A DNA stretch of 64,000 bases from Flavobacterium sp. Root901 (GCF_001429765.1 NZ_LMJB01000001.1:249896-313895); one strand, 5' to 3'; shown: positions 52,496-62,681, numbered from the stretch's first letter. Numbers and translations: made by a program. Notes: generated from the letters alone by a model not told the origin.

Positions 52496-54243
52496 ATGAA
52501 TAACAAGGCATTATTTTTATTTCTGGGTTTATTTTTAATGGCTTTTCAGCTTTTGGCACAACAGACAAAAGCCACGAAATCAGCAGATAAAGAGAGTGAC
52601 TATGATATTCAGGACAGTGTCTCGATTACTACACGCGATGGTGCCATATTATCTGCAATGGTGGCCAGAAAGAAAAATGAAGCTGAAGCAAAACCTGTAA
52701 TTCTGCAGTATACTATTTATGTCCGCGATAAAAGCAGAGATCTTAAAACCATAAAAGAATCTGTTGATAACGGCTATACAGGTGTGATTGTGTACACACG
52801 CGGAAAGCGTTTTAGCCCAGACGAAATTAATCCGTATGAAAATGAAGCCAACGACGTTTATGACGCTATAGACTGGATCAGCAAACAAAAATGGTGCAGC
52901 GGGAGCATTGGAATGTATGGCGGAAGTTATAACGGTTTTACACAATGGGCGGCCAGCAAAAAAATGCATCCGGCGCTTAAAACCATTGTTCCCTATGTTG
53001 CAAACAGACCCGGAATGGGATTACCAATGGAAAATAATATTTTTATAAACCCCAATTACGAATGGGCTTTTTATGTGGGAAATAACAAATATCTTGATAC
53101 GGTGACCAACAATAACCGGCCGCGTTTTAGAGGATTAAAATTCAGATGGTGGGAATCCGGGGCAGCTTATAAAAAAATGGACAGCATTGACGGCGAACCA
53201 AACCGCTGGTTTCAGAAATGGATCAGTCATCCGTCATTTGATTCATACTGGCAAAAAATGGCGCCTTATAAAATTGATTTTTCGCAGATCAATATTCCGG
53301 TTCTGGCTTTTGACGGCTATTATAACGATTCTCAAAATTCAGGTTTATATTATTTAAAAGAACTTCAAAAATACAGTCCAAAAACACCTTTTTATCTTAT
53401 AATTGGGCCTTACGGACATTTTGGAACTCAAATTGGCGGTGAAGCAGTTATAAACGATTACAAAGTCGATGCAGTTGCTTTAATCGACATTAAGAAAATT
53501 ACCTATCAATGGTTTGATTATATTTTGAAAAAAGGAACTAAACCCGAATTTCTAAAAGATAAAATTAATTATGAAGTTATGGGAGCAAATGTCTGGAAAA
53601 GTGCTCCCTCATTTGAAAAAATGCATGACGATTTCCTCACTTTTTATATGACAAATACTCAATCAGGAAATTTTTATTCGGCAGATTCCAAAAAACCTAA
53701 GAAAAAAGAATTTCTGGTTCAGAAAGTAGATTTTGCTGACAGGCAGACGAGCAATAATAATTATTATCCAAGTCCGATTATTCAAAAAGAAGTGAATACT
53801 ATGATGGATACTTTTTTATAAGTGAACCTTTAAAAGAACCTTTAATTGTAAACGGCTCTTTTTTAGCCGAAATTAAATGCAACATTAATAAAAAAGATAT
53901 AGATTTGGGCGTAACACTTTATGAAGTGACTCCAAATGGCGAATATTTTCATTTATCGTATTACATTGGCCGCGCCAGTTATGCAAAAGATATTGAAAAT
54001 AGGCAATTATTAGAACCTGATAAAATTGAAACGATCGATTTTTCGAATACGCACTTTGTGAGTAAACAATTAAGTAAAGGAAGTCGTTTGCTCATAGGAC
54101 TCACAATAAATAAAAATCCTTTTTCGCAATTGAATTACGGAACCGGAAAAGAGGTAAGCGACGAAACTATTCTGGACGCAAAAGAACCTTTGCAGATAAA
54201 ATGGTATAATGACAGCTTTGTAAAAATTCCTGTTTTAAAATGA
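52496..54243 (+). pseudogene. CocE/NonD-family hydrolase broken by a one-base frameshift
   Basis: Alpha/beta-hydrolase of the X-Pro dipeptidyl-peptidase/cocaine-esterase group, with signal peptide ending FQLLAQQ. The N-terminal frame (52496-53821) holds the catalytic Ser144 in YGGSYNG, AFDGYYND with the Asp and GPYGHFG with the His. It stops early at a six-T run (53812-53817). One added T there would restore reading through 54243 as MDTFFISEPLKEPLIVNGSF, then the jelly-roll C-terminal domain with LGVTLYEVTPNGE. The joined protein would have 582 residues, a normal length. It may be a recent mutation, a phase-variable tract or a sequencing error. Confidence 0.85.
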
Positions 54244-54259
54244 TTTTGAAATCTTATTT

Positions 54260-55570
54260 ATGAAATACAACCAAAAAATGAATAGACAAATTCTGCTTGC
54301 ATTCCTTATTTTTACTCTATTTTGTTCACAATATGGCAGTGTATACGCGCAAAACAAAAAGAGTGAAATTAATGTTCAGGAATCCATTAAATTTGAAACG
54401 GATAAAATTTTCGAAAAGCTGGTTCAAATTAGAAGAGAGCTTCATGAAAATCCTGAACTGGCAGGAAAAGAAAAGCGAACTCAGGAATTTATCCAAAAAT
54501 ATTTATCGGATTTAGGTTTTCAAATTGAAACCAATATTTACGGTTATGGCGTTGTTGGTATTTTAAAAGGCGCAAAAAAAGGCAAAAAAATTGGCTGGAG
54601 AGCAGACATGGATGCTCTGCCAAATGATTTTGAAGATAAATCTGATTTCAAATCTAAAATAAAAGGAGTTCAGCATGGCTGCGGACACGATGTGCATATG
54701 GCAATAGCACTTGGTATAGCGGAGATTTTGGCAAAAAACAAACAAGCACTCCACGGCACGGTTTATTTTATTTTTCAGCCGGAAGAAGAGACCTTTGTCG
54801 GTGCAAAAAAATTCATCGAAAATCAATTGTTTGCTAAATTAAAACTTGATGAAATTTATGCACTTCATGTAACTGCATTACCCGCTGGAAAAATTGTTGT
54901 AAAACAGAATGAAATGTTTGCTTACCAAACAGAAATCGGGATTGAATTAAAAAATGCATTATCTGCGGAAGAAGCAAAAGAACTTACATCAAAAATCCGT
55001 CATTCTTTAGTCAGAACACATAACGGAAGTAAACCCTGGGAAATCCAGTCTATTGTTGATCCACAAATTGGTATAACAAATCCAAATACAATTTTTAAAG
55101 ACTATTTAATTGCTGATGAAAATTTTAGGACTTACACTAAAAACGGTACTTTTCACCTTAAAGGCGAAATATATGAAACAGATTCAGCCCGGTTAAAAAA
55201 AATTATTCCTACTGTTGAGCAGGTTTTAAAAGACAATAATTATGGTTCTCAAATCATTTCTGTTAAGTTCATCAAAGAAAATCCCACTGTTTTAAACAAT
55301 CCGGACTTAACTAAGGCATCAATAAATACAATTAATTCTGTTTACGGAAAAGGATTTGTAGAAACAGATTATGGTCAGGTTCCTTATTTTAATGATGATT
55401 TTGCTTATTTTCAACAAAAAATACCCGGCGTTTATTTTTTGCTCGGAGGTTCTAATTTTGAAAAAGGAATTATAGCAATGAATCATGCTCCAAATTTTGA
55501 TGTCGATGAAGAGTGCATGAGAACTGCTGTGAGAACATTTTCTTCGGTGTTGTTTGAAAGAGGTAAATAA
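54260..55570 (+). CDS. M20-family metallo-amidohydrolase, exported
   Basis: Dinuclear metallopeptidase of the M20D group (aminoacylase/carboxypeptidase/hippurate hydrolase type), 436 residues. The signal peptide ends near SVYAQ. Metal motifs are RRELHENPELAGKE, GWRADMDALP, HGCGHDVHMAIA and FQPEEETFVGA (catalytic Glu of the EE pair), followed by MNHAPNFDVDEE with the last His. Insertions in the dimerisation domain are seen around 220-330. It removes acyl groups from amino acids or cleaves peptides; substrate unknown. It begins 16 bases after the CocE-type gene, suggesting one operon. Confidence 0.93.
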   Translation: MKYNQKMNRQILLAFLIFTLFCSQYGSVYAQNKKSEINVQESIKFETDKIFEKLVQIRRELHENPELAGKEKRTQEFIQKYLSDLGFQIETNIYGYGVVGILKGAKKGKKIGWRADMDALPNDFEDKSDFKSKIKGVQHGCGHDVHMAIALGIAEILAKNKQALHGTVYFIFQPEEETFVGAKKFIENQLFAKLKLDEIYALHVTALPAGKIVVKQNEMFAYQTEIGIELKNALSAEEAKELTSKIRHSLVRTHNGSKPWEIQSIVDPQIGITNPNTIFKDYLIADENFRTYTKNGTFHLKGEIYETDSARLKKIIPTVEQVLKDNNYGSQIISVKFIKENPTVLNNPDLTKASINTINSVYGKGFVETDYGQVPYFNDDFAYFQQKIPGVYFLLGGSNFEKGIIAMNHAPNFDVDEECMRTAVRTFSSVLFERGK

Positions 55571-55586
55571 ATGAGGAACTGCAATA

Positions 55587-56690
55587 TTAAATCTCTCCTG
55601 TCATTAAAATATTTTCTTTGATACCTTTGCTTTTCAGCATTCTAAAATGCGAGCGCACGGCATGATAAAAAGGATAGGAAGTATACGGAAGATCGTATTG
55701 CTTCGCATAACGCATTATAATTGGCGTTATATAAGGATAGTATGTATGGCCCACACCGGGAAAAAGATGATGTGCCACATGATGCGTAAAACCGCCGTAT
55801 AAAAAATTAGCCAGCTTACTGTTGGTGCTAAAATCTTTTGTAACAATCATTTGATGAACTGCCCAGGTTTCCGAAAGATTTCCTTCAAGATCTGTACCGG
55901 GAAAATGTGCATCTTCATCGACATGGGTAGAAACAAGTGCCACCACTCCCAAAACACTTCCAAATAAATGCATCATAAACCAGCCTGCTAAAACCAAATA
56001 CCACGGTTGATTTAGTACCAGCATTGGAATAAAAAGTATATAAAACAGGTTTATGATTTTGGCAGTAAATAATATAAAAATCTGCTTTCGCGGAATTTTT
56101 TCAACGACCTTTTTTACATAGTTATTTTTAGTTCCGAAAAAATCTTTAAAATCCCGAATATAAATCCAGTTAAGACTATAAAACGGATAAATAAACCACA
56201 TATAAATATGCTGATATTTATGATATTTAAAAATGGGACTGTTTGGAAAAATCCGGATTATATCGCTTTGTTTTATATCGATATCCCAATCCGGAACATT
56301 TGGATAAGCATGATGGAGATTGATGTGCCGGCGCATCCAGAGCCAGTGATTGCTGCCAAAAAGTTCTAAAACATACAGAAACAATTCGTTGTGCGCTGCT
56401 TTTTTGAATAAAGCCCCGTGTGCAGCATCATGAAAGGCATTTATAAAAAGGACAATCATTGTAAAACCACACAAAATATAAAAGAGAAAAAGTAAAGGCG
56501 TATTATTTCCAAAAAACAAAATACAGCCATAAAATAAAAAAAACAAAACCAAAAGACCTAAGGACTTTATAATGTTTAAAAGGTATAAAGACGAATTTTG
56601 TAAAACAGTTTCGTTCACTTCTGTGCGTAACTTTTTAAAAAAATCATCAGTACCCGCTTTCAAATAAACCGGACGTTTTAATTTTTCCAT
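55587..56690 (-). CDS. Membrane fatty acid desaturase
   Basis: Membrane-bound di-iron desaturase, 367 residues, with hydrophobic spans around 33-60, 65-85, 195-240. The three His boxes are HDAAHG (His87, His91), HINLHH (His122, His126, His127) and HHVAHH near 300, all intact. The second box followed by AYPNVPDWDID and the third by LFPGVGHTYYP are typical of acyl-lipid or linoleoyl-type front-end desaturases of flavobacteria. It lies convergent to the M20 gene and divergent from the GH9 gene. It would act on membrane lipids, perhaps at low temperature. Confidence 0.93.
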   Translation of the reverse strand: MEKLKRPVYLKAGTDDFFKKLRTEVNETVLQNSSLYLLNIIKSLGLLVLFFLFYGCILFFGNNTPLLFLFYILCGFTMIVLFINAFHDAAHGALFKKAAHNELFLYVLELFGSNHWLWMRRHINLHHAYPNVPDWDIDIKQSDIIRIFPNSPIFKYHKYQHIYMWFIYPFYSLNWIYIRDFKDFFGTKNNYVKKVVEKIPRKQIFILFTAKIINLFYILFIPMLVLNQPWYLVLAGWFMMHLFGSVLGVVALVSTHVDEDAHFPGTDLEGNLSETWAVHQMIVTKDFSTNSKLANFLYGGFTHHVAHHLFPGVGHTYYPYITPIIMRYAKQYDLPYTSYPFYHAVRSHFRMLKSKGIKENILMTGEI

Positions 56691-57019
56691 AATCGCTATT
56701 GCTAGAAATTGTCATATCAAATTTAATAAAAAAAACTAAAACCTGATGATTTTCAGAATATTAAGACTAAAAACAAACTCCAGACAAATTATTTTTAAAA
56801 TACTTAACCTCAATTATAAATGAGTTTTTGTCCTAAAAAGCACATCAAATACACATCATTTTTGAACAATTTTAACTCCGAAAAACAACAGTTATAAGCC
56901 CTTTCCTGATTTATTTATAAAATCCATAAAAACAGATAAGTATTATAAATTTTTACTTTTTTGTAATTTGCTTTGGCTAAATACCATTTTAAAAATTATT
57001 TTTCCCATAAAAACAGACT
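56691..57019. other. Divergent promoter region between desaturase and GH9 genes
   Basis: A 329-base AT-rich spacer. On the minus strand TAAATTTG (56725-56718) is a possible -7 box for the desaturase, about 28 bases before its ATG. On the plus strand a TTTTTTGTAATTTGC stretch near 56956-56971 might serve GH9, but I cannot define a clean pair. No other feature is visible. Confidence 0.4.
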
Positions 57020-58792
57020 ATGCTAAAATTACGTGCACTATTAATGTTTTTTATGCCAATGTTTTTCTCCTTTATGGCATACAGCAAACCTATCATTTAT
57101 GTAAATCAGGTTGGTTTTGATCCTAAAAGTCCAAAAATAGCCGTTATTGGATATCCGGGTGATCTTGCTAAAGATGCCATTTTTAATATTATTGATACTC
57201 AAACCAATAAAACAGTATTTACAGCAGCGATAGGAAAAGCTGAAAATGTAAAGGACTGGAAACTCGATCAAAAATTTTATAAAGCCGATTTCTCGTCGTT
57301 TCAAAAACCCGGAAATTATAAAATCACTTTTAAAGCTGCAGACCAAATTTATACATCAGCAAGTTTTTCAATTGAAGAAGATATATTGGCAAAACGAACT
57401 ATTTCTGCGATAGTTCATTACTACAATAAACAAAGAGCCAATACACCAGAAGAACTCGAAGCCGATAAAAACATGCTTTTGTTTGGCAGCACAAAAAAAG
57501 TAGATGTTCACGGCGGATGGTGCGATGCCTCCGGCGACGTGAGCAAATATTTTTCGCATTTAGCGTATGCTAATTTTGTGTCACCTCAGCAAACACCTTT
57601 AGTAACATGGTCGCTTATTAATACTTCTGAAACCATTTCGAAGAAACTCATACAATGGAAAATAAAAGATTCTCTTGATAATGAAGCCATTTGGGGAGCT
57701 GATTATATGATGCGCTGTCTATCTGATCAGGATTATTTTTACATGATTGTTTTCAGCTATTTTGATAAAAATCCAGCTGCGAGAAGAATTGTAGGTTTAA
57801 AGGCAAACAGCGTAACAACAGACGAATACCAAAGTGCTTTTCGCGAAGGCGCAGGAATGGCGATTGCTTCGCTTGCCAGAATTTCACAATGGAAAAAAAG
57901 CGGTGATTTTTCTTCTCAGCAATATCTGGACGGAGCCAAACGAGCCTATGCGCACCTTTTGGTAAATAATACAAAATATGATGATGACGGAAAAGAGAAT
58001 ATTATTGATGATTATTGTGCTTTAATGGCAGCAGCCGAATTATGGATTGCCACTAATGATAATTTTTATAAAGAAGAAGCCAGAAAATGGGCGCATAAAC
58101 TTGAAAACCGAATGACCGATAAAGGCTGGTTTAGAAGCAATGATGGCAATCGTCCGTTTTGGCATGCTGCAGATGCTGGCCTGCCAATTGTAGCTTTGAC
58201 GCGTTATCTCAAAAAAGAAAACGACAGCAATGAAATAAAGGCGGCAAAAAATGTTATAAAAAAAGCATTAGACTATAATTTGACCGTTACTAATAATGTC
58301 GAAAATCCTTTTGGTTATGCAAGACAGAGTTTTTTATTTAATGGCAGCGTTAAAGATGGATTTTTTATTCCGCATGATAATGAAACCGGCTGGTGGTGGC
58401 AGGGAGAAAATGCCAGATTAGCGTCGCTCGCAACAGCAGCAATTGAAGGCGGAAAAGCAGTTTCTGCAGCAAATAAAACGACTGAGAAAAAAACACTTGA
58501 TTTATACGCTTCACAGCAGCTGTCCTGGATTTTAGGCTGTAATCCTTATTCGGTATGTTTTTTATATGGATTTGGAGAAAGCAATGTGCCTTATATGCAT
58601 TCTAATTATGGTCATGGTTCAGAAAAAGGCGGAATTTCAAACGGTATTACCGGAAAAGAAGGAAACGGAGACGGATCTGGAATAGATTTCAAAATGGATG
58701 TTGAGGGAAATGATGAATGGCGCTGGACAGAACAATGGATTCCGCATTCTGCATGGTTTTTACAAGCTATAACTGCTTTGGCAGAAAAGTAA
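57020..58792 (+). CDS. GH9 family glycosidase (cellulase-like)
   Basis: Exported glycoside hydrolase, 590 residues. The signal peptide ends near SFMAYS. An N-terminal Ig-like cellulase domain (about 22-118, with IYVNQVGFDPKSPKIAVI) precedes the GH9 (alpha/alpha)6 barrel. The catalytic-base motif is GGWCDASGD (Asp169, Asp173), and the barrel has DDGKENIIDDY, FWHAADAGLPI, GCNPYSVCFLYG, and EWRWTEQWIP near the C-terminus with the candidate acid Glu571. GH9 enzymes cut beta-1,4-glucans or act as exo-glucosaminidases, so cellulase, xyloglucan or chitosan activity are all possible. It is followed 11 bases later by the ThuA gene. Confidence 0.9.
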   Translation: MLKLRALLMFFMPMFFSFMAYSKPIIYVNQVGFDPKSPKIAVIGYPGDLAKDAIFNIIDTQTNKTVFTAAIGKAENVKDWKLDQKFYKADFSSFQKPGNYKITFKAADQIYTSASFSIEEDILAKRTISAIVHYYNKQRANTPEELEADKNMLLFGSTKKVDVHGGWCDASGDVSKYFSHLAYANFVSPQQTPLVTWSLINTSETISKKLIQWKIKDSLDNEAIWGADYMMRCLSDQDYFYMIVFSYFDKNPAARRIVGLKANSVTTDEYQSAFREGAGMAIASLARISQWKKSGDFSSQQYLDGAKRAYAHLLVNNTKYDDDGKENIIDDYCALMAAAELWIATNDNFYKEEARKWAHKLENRMTDKGWFRSNDGNRPFWHAADAGLPIVALTRYLKKENDSNEIKAAKNVIKKALDYNLTVTNNVENPFGYARQSFLFNGSVKDGFFIPHDNETGWWWQGENARLASLATAAIEGGKAVSAANKTTEKKTLDLYASQQLSWILGCNPYSVCFLYGFGESNVPYMHSNYGHGSEKGGISNGITGKEGNGDGSGIDFKMDVEGNDEWRWTEQWIPHSAWFLQAITALAEK

Positions 58793-58803
58793 AATTTTAG
58801 ACA

Positions 58804-59571
58804 ATGAAAAATTTCTTAATTCTAATAATGGCAGTCTTGCTCTTTCAGGTAGATTGTACGGCTCAGAAATCAAAAAAATCAACGTTTAAAGTTTTGGTTT
58901 TATATGAAAACGGCGGTCATCATTTGGATTTTACCAAAGCTGCAAAACCGTGGCTGAACAAATTAGCCGCAGACAGCAGTTTTACAATTGATTACATCGA
59001 AAATACAAAAGCAATAAATGAGCCTTTTTTAAAACAATATAAAGTTTTTATACAGCTGGATTATCCTCCATATACGTGGAGCGAGGAATCTATGAACGCA
59101 TTTCAGAAATACATGAACAGTGGAAAAGGCGGATGGATTGGTCTACATCATGCTGCTTTACTGGGCGAATTTGACGGTTATCCCATCTGGAAATGGTTTT
59201 CTGATTTTATGGGAGGAATACGATTTGTAAATTATATTCCAACTTTTGCAAATGGTAAAGTTAAAATTGAAGACAAGTCACATCCTGTAACAAAAGGAAT
59301 TCCTGCAGATTTTTGGGTTCAGAAAGAAGAATGGTATATTTATGATAAAAGTCCACGACAGAATGTTCACGTATTGGCATCGGTCGACGAATCTACTTAC
59401 GAACCAGATTCAGAAATAAAAATGGGCGATCATCCGGTTGTATGGACAAACGAACATTTTAAGTCCCGAAACATTTATATTTTTATGGGACATTCTCCTG
59501 AATTGTTTGAAAATGAGGCCTACACTACTCTTCTCAGAAACTCGATTTTCTGGGCCGCTGATAAAAAATGA
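58804..59571 (+). CDS. ThuA domain protein, exported
   Basis: A 255-residue secreted protein of the ThuA (trehalose-utilisation/glutamine-amidotransferase-like) family. The signal peptide ends near VDCTAQ, and the residues VDC could also be read as a lipobox. The domain shows VLVLYENGGHHLDFTK, YKVFIQLDYPP, SGKGGWIGLHHAAL, a conserved HPVTKGIP, and GDHPVVWTNEH plus YIFMGHSPEL. ThuA proteins lack the amidotransferase Cys and often associate with keto-sugar or trehalose genes. Its gene sits 11 bases after the GH9 gene, so the two are probably co-expressed for polysaccharide use. Confidence 0.9.
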   Translation: MKNFLILIMAVLLFQVDCTAQKSKKSTFKVLVLYENGGHHLDFTKAAKPWLNKLAADSSFTIDYIENTKAINEPFLKQYKVFIQLDYPPYTWSEESMNAFQKYMNSGKGGWIGLHHAALLGEFDGYPIWKWFSDFMGGIRFVNYIPTFANGKVKIEDKSHPVTKGIPADFWVQKEEWYIYDKSPRQNVHVLASVDESTYEPDSEIKMGDHPVVWTNEHFKSRNIYIFMGHSPELFENEAYTTLLRNSIFWAADKK

Positions 59572-59583
59572 TAATCTGCCAAT

Positions 59584-60405
59584 TTAAAAAATTCCCATAT
59601 TTTCAGGTTTAATTGTAAAACCTAAACGTATCATACTTTTGTGTTCCTGATAATCTATTAAACTTTCGGTGTAACCCACAAACCATTGAAGCGTTAAATA
59701 ATAGTTTTCATCTTTGTAAGGTTTCCAGTTTACCTGCGTCTGCAAAGATCCGTAATTAATAAGACCGCTTCCTTTTCTAAAAAGAATATCAGCACTCCAT
59801 CGTCCCGGTTTTATCTGATAGGTAGCACTTGCTTCTCCGTAACCCACATATTGGGTAAGTCCGGGATTGTCTTCTTTATCAACAAGCGGAATCCAGCCTC
59901 TTATTCCAACTGTCCATCGCGGCGAAACCTGCGATTTTAGTGAAAACGCCAGCATGTTCCATGTTCTGGAATAAATAGAATCCCTTCCGTTTGATTCATG
60001 TTCAAGCGAAATTGCGCCATACGTGAGCCTTCCTCCTTTCAAATAAAACGGACGAACAATAGCAACGCCAGGATTAAAGTTAATTTCTGAAAATGGTTTT
60101 GAACTTGCATAAATATCCCAAAAGGCTTTTTGAGTATACATTAAATAAGGAAAAAATCCGCCCCATAAAGGTTTTGAATTTAATCGGAGTTTAAAACTCA
60201 CCTGATATTTTACATCTGCAGAAGTGCGGGTAATGGGTTCGTTTATGGGCACACCGGTTAAAAAATAATTATCGCGGTGAACGGAAAAACTATGTTCTTT
60301 CAAAAGCGAATCTGCTGCTCTGAAATTTTTCTTTTCTTCTACTATTTGAGAATTTGCCCGCACCGAGAATAAAACGATACAAAGCAATAGGGATTTAAAG
60401 TACAT
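59584..60405 (-). CDS. Outer-membrane phospholipase A (PldA-like)
   Basis: Twelve-stranded outer-membrane barrel of the OMPLA type, 273 residues. The signal peptide ends in VRANSQ. The catalytic sequence LEHESNGRDS gives His136 and Ser138 with Asn139-Gly140, matching the HxSNG signature, and TWN near 149 is a second conserved feature. Barrel strands end with IRLGFTIKPEN. It hydrolyses phospholipids that reach the outer leaflet, or releases lyso-lipids under stress. Convergent with the ThuA gene. Calcium-dependent dimers are known for the E. coli enzyme. Confidence 0.9.
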   Translation of the reverse strand: MYFKSLLLCIVLFSVRANSQIVEEKKNFRAADSLLKEHSFSVHRDNYFLTGVPINEPITRTSADVKYQVSFKLRLNSKPLWGGFFPYLMYTQKAFWDIYASSKPFSEINFNPGVAIVRPFYLKGGRLTYGAISLEHESNGRDSIYSRTWNMLAFSLKSQVSPRWTVGIRGWIPLVDKEDNPGLTQYVGYGEASATYQIKPGRWSADILFRKGSGLINYGSLQTQVNWKPYKDENYYLTLQWFVGYTESLIDYQEHKSMIRLGFTIKPENMGIF

Positions 60406-60700
60406 TATAATAATTAAGCTGAGGGTTTGGTAACTTTTCTTTTATAACTAAAAATACATTGGAATAATGGATGGTTTTAACGCAATAAAAACAAGAGTTA
60501 ACTCAATAAACTTTCAGTCGATAAAGAAATATCCTTCGTAAAGTCTCTCTTATGACCAATAATCTCCACTTGGTGTCATTTTTTTTAAATTCATTTTATA
60601 ACTCTGCTACTTTCGGCTTAAATAATCACCTAAAAAAATAGCCCGCGATGCTGAAAACGGGATCAAAGAGTAAGCAAAAACCCAAAAAACAAAATCTGTT

Positions 60701-61153
60701 ATGCAAACCGTAAACCCATTAACAATGTATGTGCCTATTTATCAAACTGATGAAGCACATGCAACAGCTCAAAAAGCTTATGAAGGCTTTAATAACCCCT
60801 TAACTAAGGAGGCTTTAGATAAAATGGCAATTGTGCATTATGCCAGAATTGCTCTTGTACCCAATACCGACGGAAAAGGTATTGCGGGAATTTTAATTAT
60901 TACAGAATTTGACGGAAATATGAATTCTTACCTGGAAGCTTTTTACAATAATTCGACCACTATTAAAGCTGCATTTCTTTTGGTTATAAGCCTTTGGGCA
61001 AACAAACCTGCAGATTTCCCAACTAATCCTAACGATATTACGTACACGATTTTCTCTAATTTTATTAACGATCGTAATCTTAGCCAGTCTCAGGATCTTT
61101 ATTATGCGTATCCACAATCAGTAAAACAGATTGTTGCTAAATTTTCTAAATAA
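60701..61153 (+). CDS. Small protein encoded with a DyP-like peroxidase
   Basis: A 150-residue cytosolic protein without signal. The central VHYARIALVPNTDGKG, then GILIITEFDGNMNSYLEAFY, resembles alpha/beta sandwich modules (of the form HFAR..L.F.S..DG...YL) that I recall beside, or fused to, heme peroxidases; I have not verified this. It precedes the DyP-like gene by 79 bases, with a terminator-like hairpin between, so the upstream gene may be made in excess. A partner or chaperone of the peroxidase is a reasonable guess. No known catalytic residues are visible. Confidence 0.65.
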   Translation: MQTVNPLTMYVPIYQTDEAHATAQKAYEGFNNPLTKEALDKMAIVHYARIALVPNTDGKGIAGILIITEFDGNMNSYLEAFYNNSTTIKAAFLLVISLWANKPADFPTNPNDITYTIFSNFINDRNLSQSQDLYYAYPQSVKQIVAKFSK

Positions 61154-61178
61154 GAAATAAGAAAAAGTATAAACAATT

Positions 61179-61210
61179 ACAGCTGCATCATTTGATCCAG
61201 CTGTTTTTTT
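61179..61210 (+). terminator. Terminator or attenuator between the small gene and the peroxidase gene
   Basis: ACAGCTG (61179-61185) pairs with CAGCTGT (61198-61204), extended by ATC/GAT inside, followed by a T run. It lies 25 bases after the first stop and about 23 before the next ATG. Confidence 0.7.
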
Positions 61211-61232
61211 CTTTAATTAAAAACTTAATCTT

Positions 61233-62666
61233 ATGAATTATACACAACAAACCGAAACTGTTAAGCCTGAATTAAACGATATACAGGGTCTTATTATAAA
61301 TGGTTATACGCATCCTTGTTCTGTACACATGCTATTTAAATTTGATCATCAGGATTTCAGTTTACACGCTATTAAGGAATTTTTTAGAGATTTACTTCCT
61401 TACCTGCAAAGCGCTGAAGACTGGGGAGCTTTAAAACCCGAAATAATGCTGAATATTGGTCTTTCGGCAATTGGAATCAATATTGTGAAACCAGAGCTTA
61501 ATGTTCTAAACTCAAGCTTTCCTTCTACATTTAAAAAAGGACCTTGGGATCCTAATAACGCCCAGCAATCTTTGGGAGATTATGGTGATGGCGCTCCTTC
61601 ACAATGGTGGAACAAAAAATTTAATAATAAAGATGTTCATTGTGTTGTACATGTATATGCTATGAACCCGACTGCACAGGAAAAAATAGTTGGAATTGTA
61701 AATGATGCAGCCTTAAAAAGCAATGGCGCCGTTACGGAACTAAAACCATTAAATTCTGAAAGCGGCAGATTAGAGCAATATTTATTAGTCCCTTCAGATT
61801 ATATCCACTTTCGCTACAGAGATTCTATTGACGAACCAGATTTAAACCAAAATTCGGCAGGCAGGGATCAGCAAGACCTCAACAACTTTTTGATAGGGTA
61901 CAGTACGCTTCCAAACCCAATTCCGGGACCGCTTTCTGGTCCTGAAGCCGATTTTGCAAAAAATGGCTGCTATAATGCATTTAGGATTCTTTATCAGGAT
62001 GTGGAAGCATTTAACGATTTTCTGGAAAAACAGTCAGAATTAATAGCTCCGCAAATTAAAAATACAAAAGAATATACTGCTGAATGGCTTGCGGCGAAAA
62101 TGTGCGGCCGCTGGAGAAATGGTTCTCCACTTGTACTCTCGTCAGACGAACCTCAGCATGATACTTCTAAAAGTACAGATTTTGGATATTTAAAAGATGA
62201 TATGCAAGGTCTTAAATGTCCGTTTTCAGCACATACCAGAGTATCGAATCCTCGTGATGAAGGCGTAGATGCAGCAGGTTCAGATACTGTCCCTCGTATT
62301 ATCAGACGCGGTATGCCTTATGGACCGCCTATGTCAGTTGATCCGGATGCTGATCGCGGCTTGATTGGTTTGTTTCTTTGCGGTGACCTGAGCAGTCAGT
62401 TTGAAACGCTTTATGGCTGGATAAACATGAACAATTTCAGTAATGTTTTTAATCCTGCTGATAATACACCTCAGGATCCTTTAGTCGCCAATCGTATTGT
62501 TCCTTTACCCGGAAATGTCGATCCAGATTTTACAATTCCAATGGCAGATGGAAATAATATAGTAGTTCAAGGTCCTTTGCCGCAATTTGTAGTAACCCGT
62601 GGAACCGCCTATTTTTTACTGCCTTCAATTTCAGCACTTAAAGAAATTGCATTAAGTGAAATATAA
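61233..62666 (+). CDS. DyP-type heme peroxidase-like protein
   Basis: A 477-residue protein of the dye-decolorising peroxidase superfamily. Conserved pieces are LGDYGDGAPSQWW (114-126), IHFRYRDSIDEPDL (191-204), CYNAFRILYQDVEAF, KCPFSAHTRVSNPRDE with proximal heme His334, and RIIRRGMPYG with a distal Arg (358/359). The usual GxxDG is here RYRDS: the catalytic Asp (Asp197) is kept but both glycines are changed. It has no Tat or Sec signal, so it is cytosolic or uses another route. The gene follows a 150-residue partner and ends at a strong terminator. Activity may differ from standard DyP. Confidence 0.8.
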   Translation: MNYTQQTETVKPELNDIQGLIINGYTHPCSVHMLFKFDHQDFSLHAIKEFFRDLLPYLQSAEDWGALKPEIMLNIGLSAIGINIVKPELNVLNSSFPSTFKKGPWDPNNAQQSLGDYGDGAPSQWWNKKFNNKDVHCVVHVYAMNPTAQEKIVGIVNDAALKSNGAVTELKPLNSESGRLEQYLLVPSDYIHFRYRDSIDEPDLNQNSAGRDQQDLNNFLIGYSTLPNPIPGPLSGPEADFAKNGCYNAFRILYQDVEAFNDFLEKQSELIAPQIKNTKEYTAEWLAAKMCGRWRNGSPLVLSSDEPQHDTSKSTDFGYLKDDMQGLKCPFSAHTRVSNPRDEGVDAAGSDTVPRIIRRGMPYGPPMSVDPDADRGLIGLFLCGDLSSQFETLYGWINMNNFSNVFNPADNTPQDPLVANRIVPLPGNVDPDFTIPMADGNNIVVQGPLPQFVVTRGTAYFLLPSISALKEIALSEI

Positions 62667-62681
62667 AATTTGAAAACAAAG

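Noticed and set aside
60701..62666. Encapsulin-DyP nanocompartment
   Set aside because: No encapsulin shell gene is in the window, and the peroxidase has no visible C-terminal targeting tail.
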